Assembly: GCA_008729055.1 (NCBI GenBank)
Contig: SDUX01000008.1
Location: forward strand, 744,001-808,000
Reading direction: 5' to 3'
DNA: 64,000 bases
DNA from: Pyropia haitanensis
Taxonomy: Eukaryota; Rhodophyta; Bangiophyceae; Bangiales; Bangiaceae
The number at the start of each line of letters is the position of its first letter. Position 1 is the first letter of the stretch. The notes beneath the pieces were generated by a model. That model had not been told where the DNA came from. It did not search any database and worked only from the letters and a program-made list of their open reading frames with translations. Of this stretch, positions 1 to 9,440 are shown piece by piece. The position numbers were made by a program, and so were the translations under genes.

Positions 1-317
1 GACGGTCCTGCAGCGCGCCACCGCAGGTGCGTTTTCCACCGGCCGGGTGGTGGGGCAGCAGCGCTACCGCAGCTGCGGTGCGTTTTCCACCAAGAAACGT
101 GCATTGAATCATCCACTGTCCCACTCCCTCACACAAGTGCACACGCTGTAGCACCGCCCCCCATCGCTCTGCACGCCCACCCTCGCCCACCTCCCTCGCC
201 GGAAAAGCCGGCCTACAAACGGCCACCAGCACGGCACACGGGGCTACGGCCTACAAACAGCCACCAGCACGGCACACGGGGCTAGCCAGCGTAGTAGGCC
301 GTGACAAGCACCGTGGT
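1..317. other. Intergenic 3' flank with short direct repeats
   Basis: No gene is visible. A 16-17-bp motif containing GTGCGTTTTCCACC occurs twice (near 27-40 and 78-91). Two adjacent near-identical 38-bp copies of a GGCCTACAAAC-type unit follow at 210-285, ending just before the stop codon of the next gene. The window may begin inside a larger transposable element, but no terminal inverted repeat could be recognised. Confidence 0.5.
210..285. repeat. 38-bp tandem duplication
   Basis: Two head-to-tail copies of a 38-bp unit (GGCCTACAAACRGCCACCAG..., then CACGGCACACGGGGCTA) differ at about one or two positions. They lie in the presumed 3' flank of the minus-strand gene that ends at 318. Confidence 0.8.
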
Positions 318-2330
318 CTAGTCCAGCGCCTCAAGGAGCCCGCCATCCGGCGTCGCCATGGACGTCCAGCCGCCACCGCCGTCGGGCATCGCGGCCGCGC
401 CGGCAGCACCCACCGCAGCCTCTGCAGCGGCCGCGTCGGCAGCACCTGCGGCAGGCCCTGCAGCGGCTGCGGCTGCACTGGCATCCCCTCCAGCGGCTGC
501 GGCTACAGCGGCAGTCGCGCCGCGACCCGCGGGAGGAATTGCGCACCCGCGAGTGGGTGACGCCGCGTCTAAGAGGCGCAGCCCGTTACAGGCGGCGGGC
601 AGTCGCCAGTACACGCCGTCCAGGTTCGCCAGTTCGCGAATCCACGGCTCCCGATGGCCCTCATTCATGCCGCTTGGGTCCACCAGCGGCACTGCCACGC
701 CGTCGTTCGCACGGAGCCTCAGGTGCTCCCGCACCTTCGTGACCACAAACGCCACGTGACCGAGCAGGCACACAACGGTCTTGCCTGCGGCTCCCGGCGT
801 CGTCTCCTCAAATAGATGACTGGAGGTGAGGGAGGCAAACATGTTCTCAATCGCCGCTAACAGCGCCTTGTGCGCAAACGCCTCGTTGATGAAGCGGTCG
901 CCCGTGCGTAGGTACTCAGCGTCCGACCGGGAAAACGTCAGCACCGTCCGCGTGCTGCTCCCATTCACCGGGACTTGCTGGGCCATCCCCGTGCTCTCAT
1001 TGACGTTCGATACAAAGGCCTTTACGGCGGCCTTGCCCAGGTTCTCGTAGAAGTGCGATACGGACCGCTTGAGATAGCGGTAGGCCACCACTGTGGCTGG
1101 TGCCTTGCTGTTCTTCCGCTTCGATGACGGGATGCGCTCGAGCAGCTTGGCGTTGGCCTCCTCCGGGGAGAGACCCAACCGCTCGGCAACCAGCCGCGCG
1201 AGGGTGGCGTTGTGCTCCTCCATAGGCTTGTAAACGTCCCATGCCGTGGTGGCGTGCACAAACTGGTCTTTCAGCACACGCAGCAAGTCCTTCTGTACAG
1301 GTTGCGCCGGCAGTCACATAGAGAATCAACCAAATTGGGCGCAAGACGACCAGACAGCTCAGGTACGATGATGGTGCACAGCAACGTCAGGCATCGTGAG
1401 AGAGAATCCACTCGGACCCCGAAAATAGGGCTTCACTGGCTGGATGCCAAGCGAGATGACCACCCACGTGCAGGCTCCACGCACCGCTAGAGTGCACGCG
1501 CGGCACACATTGCCAAAGAAAAGTGCACCCAAGCAGGCAAACCCAGAAAAACGTACGCGCAACGGAGCAACCCACGCATGTGGATCGTCCACAGGAGCAC
1601 TCTCGTTGTCGTCCGCGTCGTCGTTGGCCGTCACCTTCTCCAGAACTTCGTCGAGTCGCTTCGCTATGTTTGCCATCGTCTGCCGGTCGGCCATGTGAGC
1701 CGCCGTGCTCTGCTCCAGGGCGACTGCCAAGCGGTCAACCTTGGTCATACCAGCAGCTACCTGGCGGGCCAAGTCCGTGGACTGCGCGCGTTGCTCCGTC
1801 AGTGCTCCCCGAACAGTTGCAAAGCTGCGCTTGACCTGCCCCAAGACGTCACGCACGCCAAGCTCCGCATCATCAGCGTCCGCCCGACGCGCAGAGTCAG
1901 CGCTGACAGGTCCTGCAGCAGCGGGGGGGAGTGGAGAGTGCGATCGCGGGCGCGCAGTCAGAGCTCGCGCCGCAGGTTGGCGAGCTCGCGGGCGACGACC
2001 GGTCGGAGCAGGCGACCCAGGCGCTGTAGTAGCACGGGCGGAAGACCCAGGCGCAGTGGTACCAGCAACTGTAGAGGGAGGTACGTTTCGCGCAGCGAAA
2101 GGCGTGTCATGCCGGGCGGAGACGACGACGGGTACAGGCGGCGTGGGAAGAACAAGGCCTTGCATAAAGTGTCCAGGTGGAGCGGGAAGGGGCGGAAGAG
2201 ACGACAACGGTTGCGTGGCCCATGGCGACCCCCCGACAGCGACGCCCTGAGACCCACTGGCCCAAGCACGTCCGTTGGCAACAGGTGCCGTGCCGCCGTT
2301 GAAGAAAGCAGATGCGGATCCCGTCGCCAT
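318..2330 (-). CDS. Unknown two-exon protein with coiled coil and Ala-rich tail; possible transposon accessory gene
   Basis: No family is recognised. Two exons (2330-1557 and 1292-318) join in phase 0 across a 264-nt intron with donor GTACGT and acceptor TACAG, giving about 582 residues. The ATG at 2330 was chosen because the frame farther upstream has only a GTG. Residues 1-130 are Pro/Ala/Ser-rich. A helical, coiled-coil-like stretch (about 145-240; VLGQVKRSFATVRGALTEQR) precedes an acidic linker. Exon 2 carries a basic motif, SSKRKNSKAPATVVAYRYLK, then a mixed alpha/beta region with a Trp- and Leu-rich end (REPWIRELANLDGVYWRLP) and a poly-Ala/Gly tail. It diverges from the transposase at 4198, an arrangement common for two-gene CACTA-type elements, so a TnpA-like or DNA-binding partner is possible but unproven. 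The exon structure is better supported than any function. Confidence 0.6.
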
Positions 2331-4197
2331 CGTGAAGCGTTGAAAGCGGTCGACAGCAGTGTGGGGTTGCACGTGATGAGTGAAGGGGTGCAGGGAGAAT
2401 GGAGGGCGGTATGCATAGACGAGTTGGGTCGGCGGTGGAAGGAGACGGGATGCGATGGGGTCAACGGTCAGCGCGGCGTCTTAAAGTGAACGGTTGCCCA
2501 CAACCAGGGCAACCATCGCGCAGAGAAGGGTAACTAAGCAACACACCCACAAAGGGAAGCCAAGCAGCACACCTGTGCGCCCTCATCGGCGCACGCGGAG
2601 GCCCTGCCCACGCGCCGCGCCAAAGCCCGTCTCACTGTCGAGCGCTACCAGCAATGAGACTCTCTCCATGATCGGTCCGCACTGCAGCATTACCGTTTGT
2701 GGGTTGTAGTCATGGGCGGCTCGTTGACCGGGCCCACCAGACAGAACCTTAGGCCGGCATCGTCGCGCGCATGATGAAGTTGGCCGCAGAACGTGCACGA
2801 CACCAGCGGTCGTCCCCGCGTGCAAGCGCCAAGTTGGAAGTCGGGTGGCGGAGCTGGGTTGCGTGGGTCCAAGCCGAGATCACGCTGGCGGACAAAATTG
2901 GCCGACGTGCGCATCTGACAAACAGCATTACACTGCGCGTACCGGCCGTTCATTGGTTATAATTTTCTCCCAAATATATGAAACACCACACAAACCATCT
3001 CGATTGGATAGTCCCGGCGCCGCAACAATGACTGTCGGACAAGCCGGGCGATTCACGTTATGTAGCGCGCCCCACGTCGCTGTCCTTCGGTTTGACTAGG
3101 TCGACGCTGGGCTGGTGCCGCCGTTCGCGGTGTGGCGCATCTCTTTGTCGACGTCGGCTACGACGGCGTACCCGACTGCTGGACCGGAGGCGAGCTCTCT
3201 TGGCTCTTGTTGGCGTTGCCAATTGTGGTCGAGCCGGCGGGCAGCGGCGTGGGTGGAGCAATCCGGCGCCAGGCTGGAGGCAGGCGGCGGCGGGCGGGCT
3301 TTGCCGGTCGTCGGCGGGCGAGCTTTGCCGGTCGTCGGGCTGCTGGTCGTTGTGGTGCCGTTGAGTCGCGCAGTGGTGTGGCCGACACCAGCGCCAGGCT
3401 GGAGGCAGGCGGAGACGGGTTCTCTTTGCGCCGGAGTGAGGTGCTGACCGTCGTCGTCCTCGGCGTCCCCGTGGCAGTCTGGCAAACGCTGGGGCCACCC
3501 TGGTACGACTCCGTTGCGGGTGAGCTTTGCCGTCGACCGCGCCCTTCGTCGTCGTGGGGCTGGCGTGGCCGAGCGTGGCGCTGGGCTGGCTCCAGACGGC
3601 GGCGGAATACCTTTTTTGTTGTTGGCGGTCTCCCTCGTCGCGCGGCTTGCTGGCATCGCCGCCGGTTGCGCACCTGCCGCCAACCTGGAGGCAGGCCACG
3701 GCGGGCGAGCCGTACCCTGTTTGAGGCAACGAACCGTACTCGTCCGCGTGGGCCGGACGCTGATGTACCCGACGGCAGCGCCAAAATGGAGCAAGGCGCC
3801 GGCAAGCGATCTCTGCGCCGTGCTGCGCTGCTGCCAGTGGTCCTTCCCGCGGGACGTGCGGCAGTGTGGCCTACTTGGTCGCCACGCTGGAGCCTGTCGG
3901 CGGAGGGTGGGGCACGTGAGGCGGTGTGGCCTACGCGGTCGCCACGCTGGAGCCTGTCGGCGGCGGGCGAGCTGCTCGATGAATGGCGCTCCTGGTCGTA
4001 GTGGTGCCGGCGCGCCGCGTGGTGGTGCGGCGCACGCCAGCGCCGTGTTGAAGCGTCGCTCACGGTGGGTCGCCTGCGGCGGGCGGGCCTGTCGACGGCA
4101 GCTCCCCCGCTGTTCTTTAGGGAGTCTCTTGGGCCTGCTGCGACACGGTCTCCAACGCACATTCCTCTACTACCATCACCAGTCGACTCGTGCTACC
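2331..4197. other. Intergenic region between divergent genes, with GC repeats
   Basis: This is the 1.9-kb shared 5' region of two divergent genes. The part at 2480-3090 is of moderate GC and holds AT-richer DNA around 2955-3000. The part at 3096-4100 is a degenerate GC minisatellite: GCCAGGCTGGAGGCAGGC-like motifs recur near 3269 and 3391, a 24-bp unit containing GCTTTGCCGGTCGTCGG is doubled at about 3296-3343, and 60-bp units occur at 3852-3971. Open frames here exist because stop codons are rare. Subterminal repeats of this kind are a known feature of CACTA elements, where they bind transposase, but here that role is inferred. Confidence 0.5.
3852..3971. repeat. Two 60-bp tandem repeats upstream of the transposase
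   Basis: Two consecutive copies have a period of exactly 60 bp. The most conserved core is GGTCGCCACGCTGGAGCCTG, followed by TCGGCGG. They lie about 230-350 bp before the transposase start codon. Confidence 0.8.
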
Positions 4198-7100
4198 ATG
4201 GACTCCGCGCCGCCCCCCTCTTCTCCCTCGTGGCGCGGTTGTATTGCCAAGCGCGTCCACAAGTGCGTCTTCTGTCCGCGCACCTTCTGTTCCGCCGTGT
4301 CGCGGCAGCGCCACATGCAAGCCATGCACGCCAACGACAACCCCTGGCTGGCCCAGGCGCCCGCACAGGAGCACTTAACTCCCGCAGCCGCGACTGATAC
4401 CGCTGCAGCAAGCTCTGTAGCCGTTCTTGCCGCCGACGACGGCGGGGCAATTGATGCCGATGCTGCCCCGCCCACTCCCGCGGGCCCAACTATCGAAGGC
4501 GACGCAACACGCTCGGCTGCCGCCTCACAGGTGGCTTTGGCTGCAGCGGCGTCCGTCGGGTATGGGCTGGCCGTGACCGCTGCGGCAAGCGAGTTTGTAA
4601 ACACTACGGCGGTGGATGTGCTTACGCGCGAGCGCAACGATGGCGTGGCCCGCGGCACCCTGGCGGGTCCCCGGCCTTTGGCGGGTGCTGTTCGGCACGT
4701 GTTTGCGACTAGCGTGGCGGCGCGCATCCGCGGCTACTACGATGCGCTGCCGGAGGCATCTTTGTCCACTCCCGCCGTGTCTCCCTTGTGCTCGCGTTCG
4801 CCGGTTCGATTCCGCACACCTGTGATGCGGTCTGTTCTGAAGTTTGCACTTGGCACGGGCGGGTGCGGTCTGTCGCGGAAGGACCAGAGCGCACTTGGCT
4901 CCTTGCTGCTCAAGGTTGAGAATGGAGTGGGCGGAGACGATGGTGGTGAGTTCGCCGCCACTTTTGACAGTGGGGCGGCTTTTGTGGCAGGTGTGCGGAC
5001 TGAGCAGAACCGCATTTTGTCGCGCCTCAACTGGTTGAAGGTGCCGATAGAGCTGGGCGGCGACACGTACACCTTTTACTACCGAGATCTGCTGGACGTC
5101 GCGGTTGACGCCGTTCAATCGGCGGCCAAGGTGGACCTGAATGGTGGGTCGTTGTCGCCTGCTGCGGATGGGTCTCCTCGGCGGTCGTCAACTCTCAACG
5201 CCGACATGTTTGTGAAGGAGGTCAACACTGTCAGGGCTTTGCATGGCGAGCGGGCGCGCCCTCTCTTTGCTTCACTGCACGCTGACGCTGCGGTGGTGTC
5301 ATGGAGTGGGGCGGCGTATGTGTACCCAATCCGGGTACACTTTCCAAGCGTTTGTGTGGGGAGTGGCGAGGCGACGAGCCGCTGGGTCACTGTGGGATAC
5401 ATCCCCCACATTCCCAAGCCTGTGAACCGGACGGACAAGGCCAGGCTGGCGGTGAGCGACTGCCGGAATGACTTGCTGCAGCGCTGCCTCGCCCTCGTCA
5501 TCCGACGATTCGCGAGGGCGAGCGAGACGGGGTATCCCGTGGTCATCCCAGGCATCGGCACGGTTCTACTGGTGGCGCGGATTGGAGGTGTGGTTGTCGA
5601 CTTTATCGAGGAGCGCTCCTTGTACGCGCTGATGGGCACGCGGAGCAACCTGATTTGCACGCTCTGTTGCGCGCGGCAGGCGGTGTGCTGCTCGCCTGAC
5701 CAACCAGACGCACACCCACGCAATGTCATCGAGACGCTGGAGGCCCAGCTGGGTGCTGCGGAGAGGCGGACTGTGGACCCGCGCGCATCCCTCCGCGCTC
5801 CTCTGGGGAAGGCGCACAGTGCGCTGGCTTTTGCACCGGTCCTCGGCTCTATGCACGGTCTGTCTACCGGCAACATGAACTACTTTCGGGTCATTTCTTT
5901 TGACCTGCTGCACGTCTGGAAGCTCGGCGTGCTGCGCACGTTGGCGCAGCGCCTGCCCGGATTCTTGCGAGCCGTTTGTACCGCGAAGGACGGTGCTGTG
6001 ATGGGGGCAGTTCAGCAGACTCTTGACGCGCTGAACCTCCGTGGCTTTGAGCTGGGACGCAGATGCCGCGTCACGCCTACAGCACCCGGCTGCTTTGTAC
6101 CGCCCAAGGACAAGCAGTCGACAATGACGGGGCGGACGTGGCGGCACTTCTCCGTCTTCTGGCCTCACATGGTGGCGGGCCTCATTGGGCCTGCTGACCC
6201 TGAGCGACTGGTGTCTGTGCAGCCGGCCAACAGTTCCTTAGGAAGTGAAGACGCTGACGGATCTACGGCGGCGGAGACCGATTGCAGCATTGAGGTGGAT
6301 GATGACGAGGACGCTCACCAGCCCATCCCCGCGGGCATCGAGATTGGAGAGGGCACCGCGTACCATCGTCTCTTCGGCCAAATGGCGGTGCAAGACGCTG
6401 TACAAGACATGTTTTGCCAAGCGGCCCATCTCGGCGGCCTCTTTTTCGGCGACAACAAGGCGGACACGGTGCACACCACTGGGACAGAGGTTGCGGCCAT
6501 GGCAGATGCCGCACTGAAGCTGGGCCGCTGTGCCCAGGTGCTGCTCGGGCCGGTCCACACCTCCAAGCTGCACCGGCTTATGCGGCACCTCCGTGCCGAG
6601 CTCGAGGGGCGCGGGAACTTGTGGGAGGGGGATACCAGCTGCAACGAGGCGCTGCACAAGGTGTGCAAGAAGATGTACCAGCGGTCCAACAAGCGCGGCC
6701 CGACGCTCGCTATGCAGATGATGCGAGGGGAGCAGGCCCTGACGGAGGTTCTACGTGGGCTCTCGGACGGGGACAGTGGCGAGGACGACGAGTCTGAAGA
6801 TGAGGAGCGCGCCGAGGAGCGCAACGCGATCTCGATGGCGCGAGCTGACGACGTGCACTCGGTGCCTGACAGCGTGCTGCGGATGAGCACGCGTGGAGTG
6901 CGTATGGCTGTCGGGGAGCTCAGCGCCCATCCAGGTTTTGAAGGTCTACCTGTGCTGCTGGAGATGGACCCAGCCGAGGCCGTGTCGGCTGCCAAGACGG
7001 CCAAGTTCTACGCGAAGTTTGAGTGGGGCGCGTCGACGCGGGTGCAGTTCTTACGCGCCACCCCGTCGTTCAACCTGAAGCCATGGTATGACCACGTGCG

Positions 7101-7485
7101 GTACGAGGGCGATGACGGACAAGTGCGCTGGGGCCAAGCTCGACTGGTGCTGCGCGGAGTTGGCCCTTTTCGACGGAACTGCGTCGTCGTCAGACGCATG
7201 CGCGTGGTACAGCCGGAGCCGGGCTGTGTGCTCACAGCTCGAGGGTGCAAGCGCCTGGGGTGGCAGTTTGATACGCCGGAGAGTTTGTGGCCAGCCATTG
7301 AGGCCGTCAACGTTGGGCGACTGCTACGACTGGAGAACATCGTCCCGGACTGGCAGGACCTCGCGCGCCGACGCGGCCTGGAGGCGATGCCATCCAAGCT
7401 TCCTTTGGAAGAGTACCGTCGCGCGCGATTCTTTGTCAACGTCTTTTATCCGTGGACGTCGCGCCCGGCCGTCGGTGACCTCTGA
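4198..7485 (+). CDS. Plavaka/CACTA-like transposase with N-terminal C2H2 zinc finger
   Basis: A single-exon frame of 1,095 residues whose start has a good context (CTACCATGG). Residues 23-44 form a C2H2 finger (C23-x2-C26-x12-H39-x4-H44). An Ala/Thr-rich linker follows. Around 350-395 a segment resembles the Plavaka core: ARPLFASLHADAAVV, then YPIRVHFPSV and VGYIPHIPK. A cysteine cluster (CTLCCARQAVCC) lies near 487-500, a DLLHVWKLGVLRTL motif near 570, and HTSKLHRLMRHLRAELEG with CNEALHKVCKKMYQRSNKRG near 785-840. The last matches the Plavaka pattern of erLH...aK.aYr.tN in order and spacing. An acidic run (GEDDESEDEERAEERN) lies near 860. These elements belong to the CACTA superfamily and cut and paste DNA in the nucleus. 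The frame is intact, so the copy could be active, but I could not find its terminal inverted repeats. The family call rests on remembered motif patterns, not a search. Confidence 0.78.
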   Translation: MDSAPPPSSPSWRGCIAKRVHKCVFCPRTFCSAVSRQRHMQAMHANDNPWLAQAPAQEHLTPAAATDTAAASSVAVLAADDGGAIDADAAPPTPAGPTIEGDATRSAAASQVALAAAASVGYGLAVTAAASEFVNTTAVDVLTRERNDGVARGTLAGPRPLAGAVRHVFATSVAARIRGYYDALPEASLSTPAVSPLCSRSPVRFRTPVMRSVLKFALGTGGCGLSRKDQSALGSLLLKVENGVGGDDGGEFAATFDSGAAFVAGVRTEQNRILSRLNWLKVPIELGGDTYTFYYRDLLDVAVDAVQSAAKVDLNGGSLSPAADGSPRRSSTLNADMFVKEVNTVRALHGERARPLFASLHADAAVVSWSGAAYVYPIRVHFPSVCVGSGEATSRWVTVGYIPHIPKPVNRTDKARLAVSDCRNDLLQRCLALVIRRFARASETGYPVVIPGIGTVLLVARIGGVVVDFIEERSLYALMGTRSNLICTLCCARQAVCCSPDQPDAHPRNVIETLEAQLGAAERRTVDPRASLRAPLGKAHSALAFAPVLGSMHGLSTGNMNYFRVISFDLLHVWKLGVLRTLAQRLPGFLRAVCTAKDGAVMGAVQQTLDALNLRGFELGRRCRVTPTAPGCFVPPKDKQSTMTGRTWRHFSVFWPHMVAGLIGPADPERLVSVQPANSSLGSEDADGSTAAETDCSIEVDDDEDAHQPIPAGIEIGEGTAYHRLFGQMAVQDAVQDMFCQAAHLGGLFFGDNKADTVHTTGTEVAAMADAALKLGRCAQVLLGPVHTSKLHRLMRHLRAELEGRGNLWEGDTSCNEALHKVCKKMYQRSNKRGPTLAMQMMRGEQALTEVLRGLSDGDSGEDDESEDEERAEERNAISMARADDVHSVPDSVLRMSTRGVRMAVGELSAHPGFEGLPVLLEMDPAEAVSAAKTAKFYAKFEWGASTRVQFLRATPSFNLKPWYDHVRYEGDDGQVRWGQARLVLRGVGPFRRNCVVVRRMRVVQPEPGCVLTARGCKRLGWQFDTPESLWPAIEAVNVGRLLRLENIVPDWQDLARRRGLEAMPSKLPLEEYRRARFFVNVFYPWTSRPAVGDL

Positions 7486-7779
7486 CGTGGCGGCCTATAT
7501 TGATACTAGAGGGGATTAGCTCCGTCCTATGCACCTATAAACATGATAGCTCTCTCGCGCTGGATACAACAGCGCGCCATAGCAAAGGCGCTCGCGGTCC
7601 GGCTGCATGAGCGCCTGCCACCAGGACAAGTAGAAGGGCGGATGCAGCCACAGCACCCGCGCCGCAATACGGAGATGGAGATGACCACACGTGTGCTACG
7701 GCCTGAAGGAGAGCCCACCCCGCTGTTGCGACGACAGTAGCGACAGTCGTGGCTGTGGCGGAAGCCGGTGGGACGCCAA
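7486..7779. other. Short 3' flank of the transposase
   Basis: AT-richer DNA just after the transposase stop. A 65-codon open frame at 7543-7740 has no recognisable features and is probably chance. The DNA then passes into the minisatellite. Confidence 0.4.
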
Positions 7780-9440
7780 CTCCACACCGGGACGCGGCCG
7801 CTGACGGCGGTGGCGCCACCAGTCCGTCACGTAGTCGAGTGGGGCGGCAGCACCGCGCCGGCGGCCGCGGTGGCCACAGACATCCGGAGTGCACAGCCGC
7901 GACTCACGCACCACGCCGGCGGCGGCGGCGGAGCCAGAAGTCCGTCACCCACTAGGAGGGAGAGGGGCAGCACTACGCCAGCGGCGGTAGTGGTGGCGCC
8001 CGTCAAGGCGGCACCCGCGCCCGAAAAGAACCAGGACGCCGACGGCGGCGCTCAGAGTTCACGCGACCGTGCCGGGGGCGGCACAACAGGCGACGAAGGG
8101 GGAAGGAGCGGCAGCGCCACGCCGACGGTACCGGTAACGCCGGAGGTAGAACGGAGCGGCTGCCCAGCGCCGGGGGCGGCGGCGGCGGTGGACGGCGGGG
8201 TCGGCAGCCCCTCGCCGGGGGCACAGGTACAGGCGGCGGAGCGGAAGGGGGCGGCAGCGCCTCGCCAGCGACACCGACACGGGCGGCGAAGCGGAAGGAG
8301 GCGGCAGGGCCACGCGAGCGCCACCGACACCGGCAGAGAGACAGTGAGGCGGCAGCCCCGCGCAGGAGACGGCGGCGGTCGTGGTCGGTGGGGTCAGCAG
8401 CGCCTCGCCGGCGGCAGCGGTAGGGGCAGAGGTTGGATGGTGCGGCAGCTTCGCGCAGGGGGCGGCGGCGGTGTTTGTCAGCGGGGGCGGCAGCGCCTCG
8501 CCGACGGCACCGGCAGCGGCGGCGAAGCGGACGGGGGCGGCAGCGACACGACAGCGGCGCCGGCAGGGGATGAGGATGGATGGCGTGGCAGCCCCGCGCC
8601 GCGGGCGGCGGCGGCGGTAGTCGGCGGGGCCGGCAGCGCCTCGTCGGCGGCACAGGCACCGGCGGCGGACGGGAGGGAGGCAGCAGCGCCACGCCGGGGG
8701 CACCCGCACGGCCAGAGGTTGGATGGGCCCGCAGCGCCGCGACGGGAGCGGTGGCGGCGGTGGTGGGCGGGTGCGGCAGCGCCTCACCGGCGGCACAGGC
8801 ACCGGCGGCAGAGAGGGAGGAGGCGGCAGCGCCACGCCGGCGGCACCCGCACGGGCAGAGGCTGGATGGCCCGTCAGCGACTCGTCGGCGGGACCGGCAC
8901 AGGCGCCGGTGGCGGAGGGGAAAGAGGCGGCAGCGCCACGCCGGCGGCACCCGCACGGGCAGAGGTTGGACGGGCGGGCAGCGCCGCGCCGGGAGCGGCG
9001 GCGGCGGTTGTCGGCGGGGCCGGCAGCGCCTCGTCGGCGGCACAGGCACCGGCGGCGGACGGGAGGGAGGCAGCAGCGCCACGCCGGGGGCACCCGCACG
9101 GCCAGAGGTTGGATGGGCCCGCAGCGCCGCGACGGGAGCGGCGGCGGCGGTGGTGGGCGGGTGCGGCAGCGCCTCACCGGCGGCACAGGCACCGGCGGCA
9201 GAGAGGGAGGAGGCGGCAGCGCCACGCCGGCGGCACCCGCACGGGCAGAAGCTGGACGGGCCGTCAGCGCCTCGTCTGCGGGACCGGCACAGGGGCCGGT
9301 GGCGGAGGGGAAAGAGGCGGCAGCGCCACGCGAGCGGCACAGGCACGGGCAGAGGCTGGACGGGGCGGCAGTCGCGCGCCGGGTCGGCGGCGGCGGGGGG
9401 GGGGGGGGCGGCAGCGCCACACTGGCACCACGCCGCTGAC
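7780..9440. repeat. GC-rich minisatellite with a 390-bp higher-order duplication
   Basis: About 1.66 kb is built of roughly 45-50-bp units resembling GGCGGCAGCGCCACGCCGGC followed by GGCACCCGCACGGGCAGAGG. A higher-order repeat of exactly 390 bp is seen at 8621-9010 and again from 9011. The array begins and ends with related sequence (CACACCGGGACGCGGCCGCT and CACACTGGCACCACGCCGCT). The period is a multiple of three and all frames are open, so a 700-codon frame spans it, but composition alone explains this. Confidence 0.75.

Noticed and set aside
4803..4813. GGTTCGATTCC resembling a tRNA T-loop
   Set aside because: It lies inside the transposase coding frame with no acceptor or D-arm around it.
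8621..9400. CRISPR-like regular repeats
   Set aside because: The repeats are contiguous minisatellite units without unique spacers, in a eukaryotic context.
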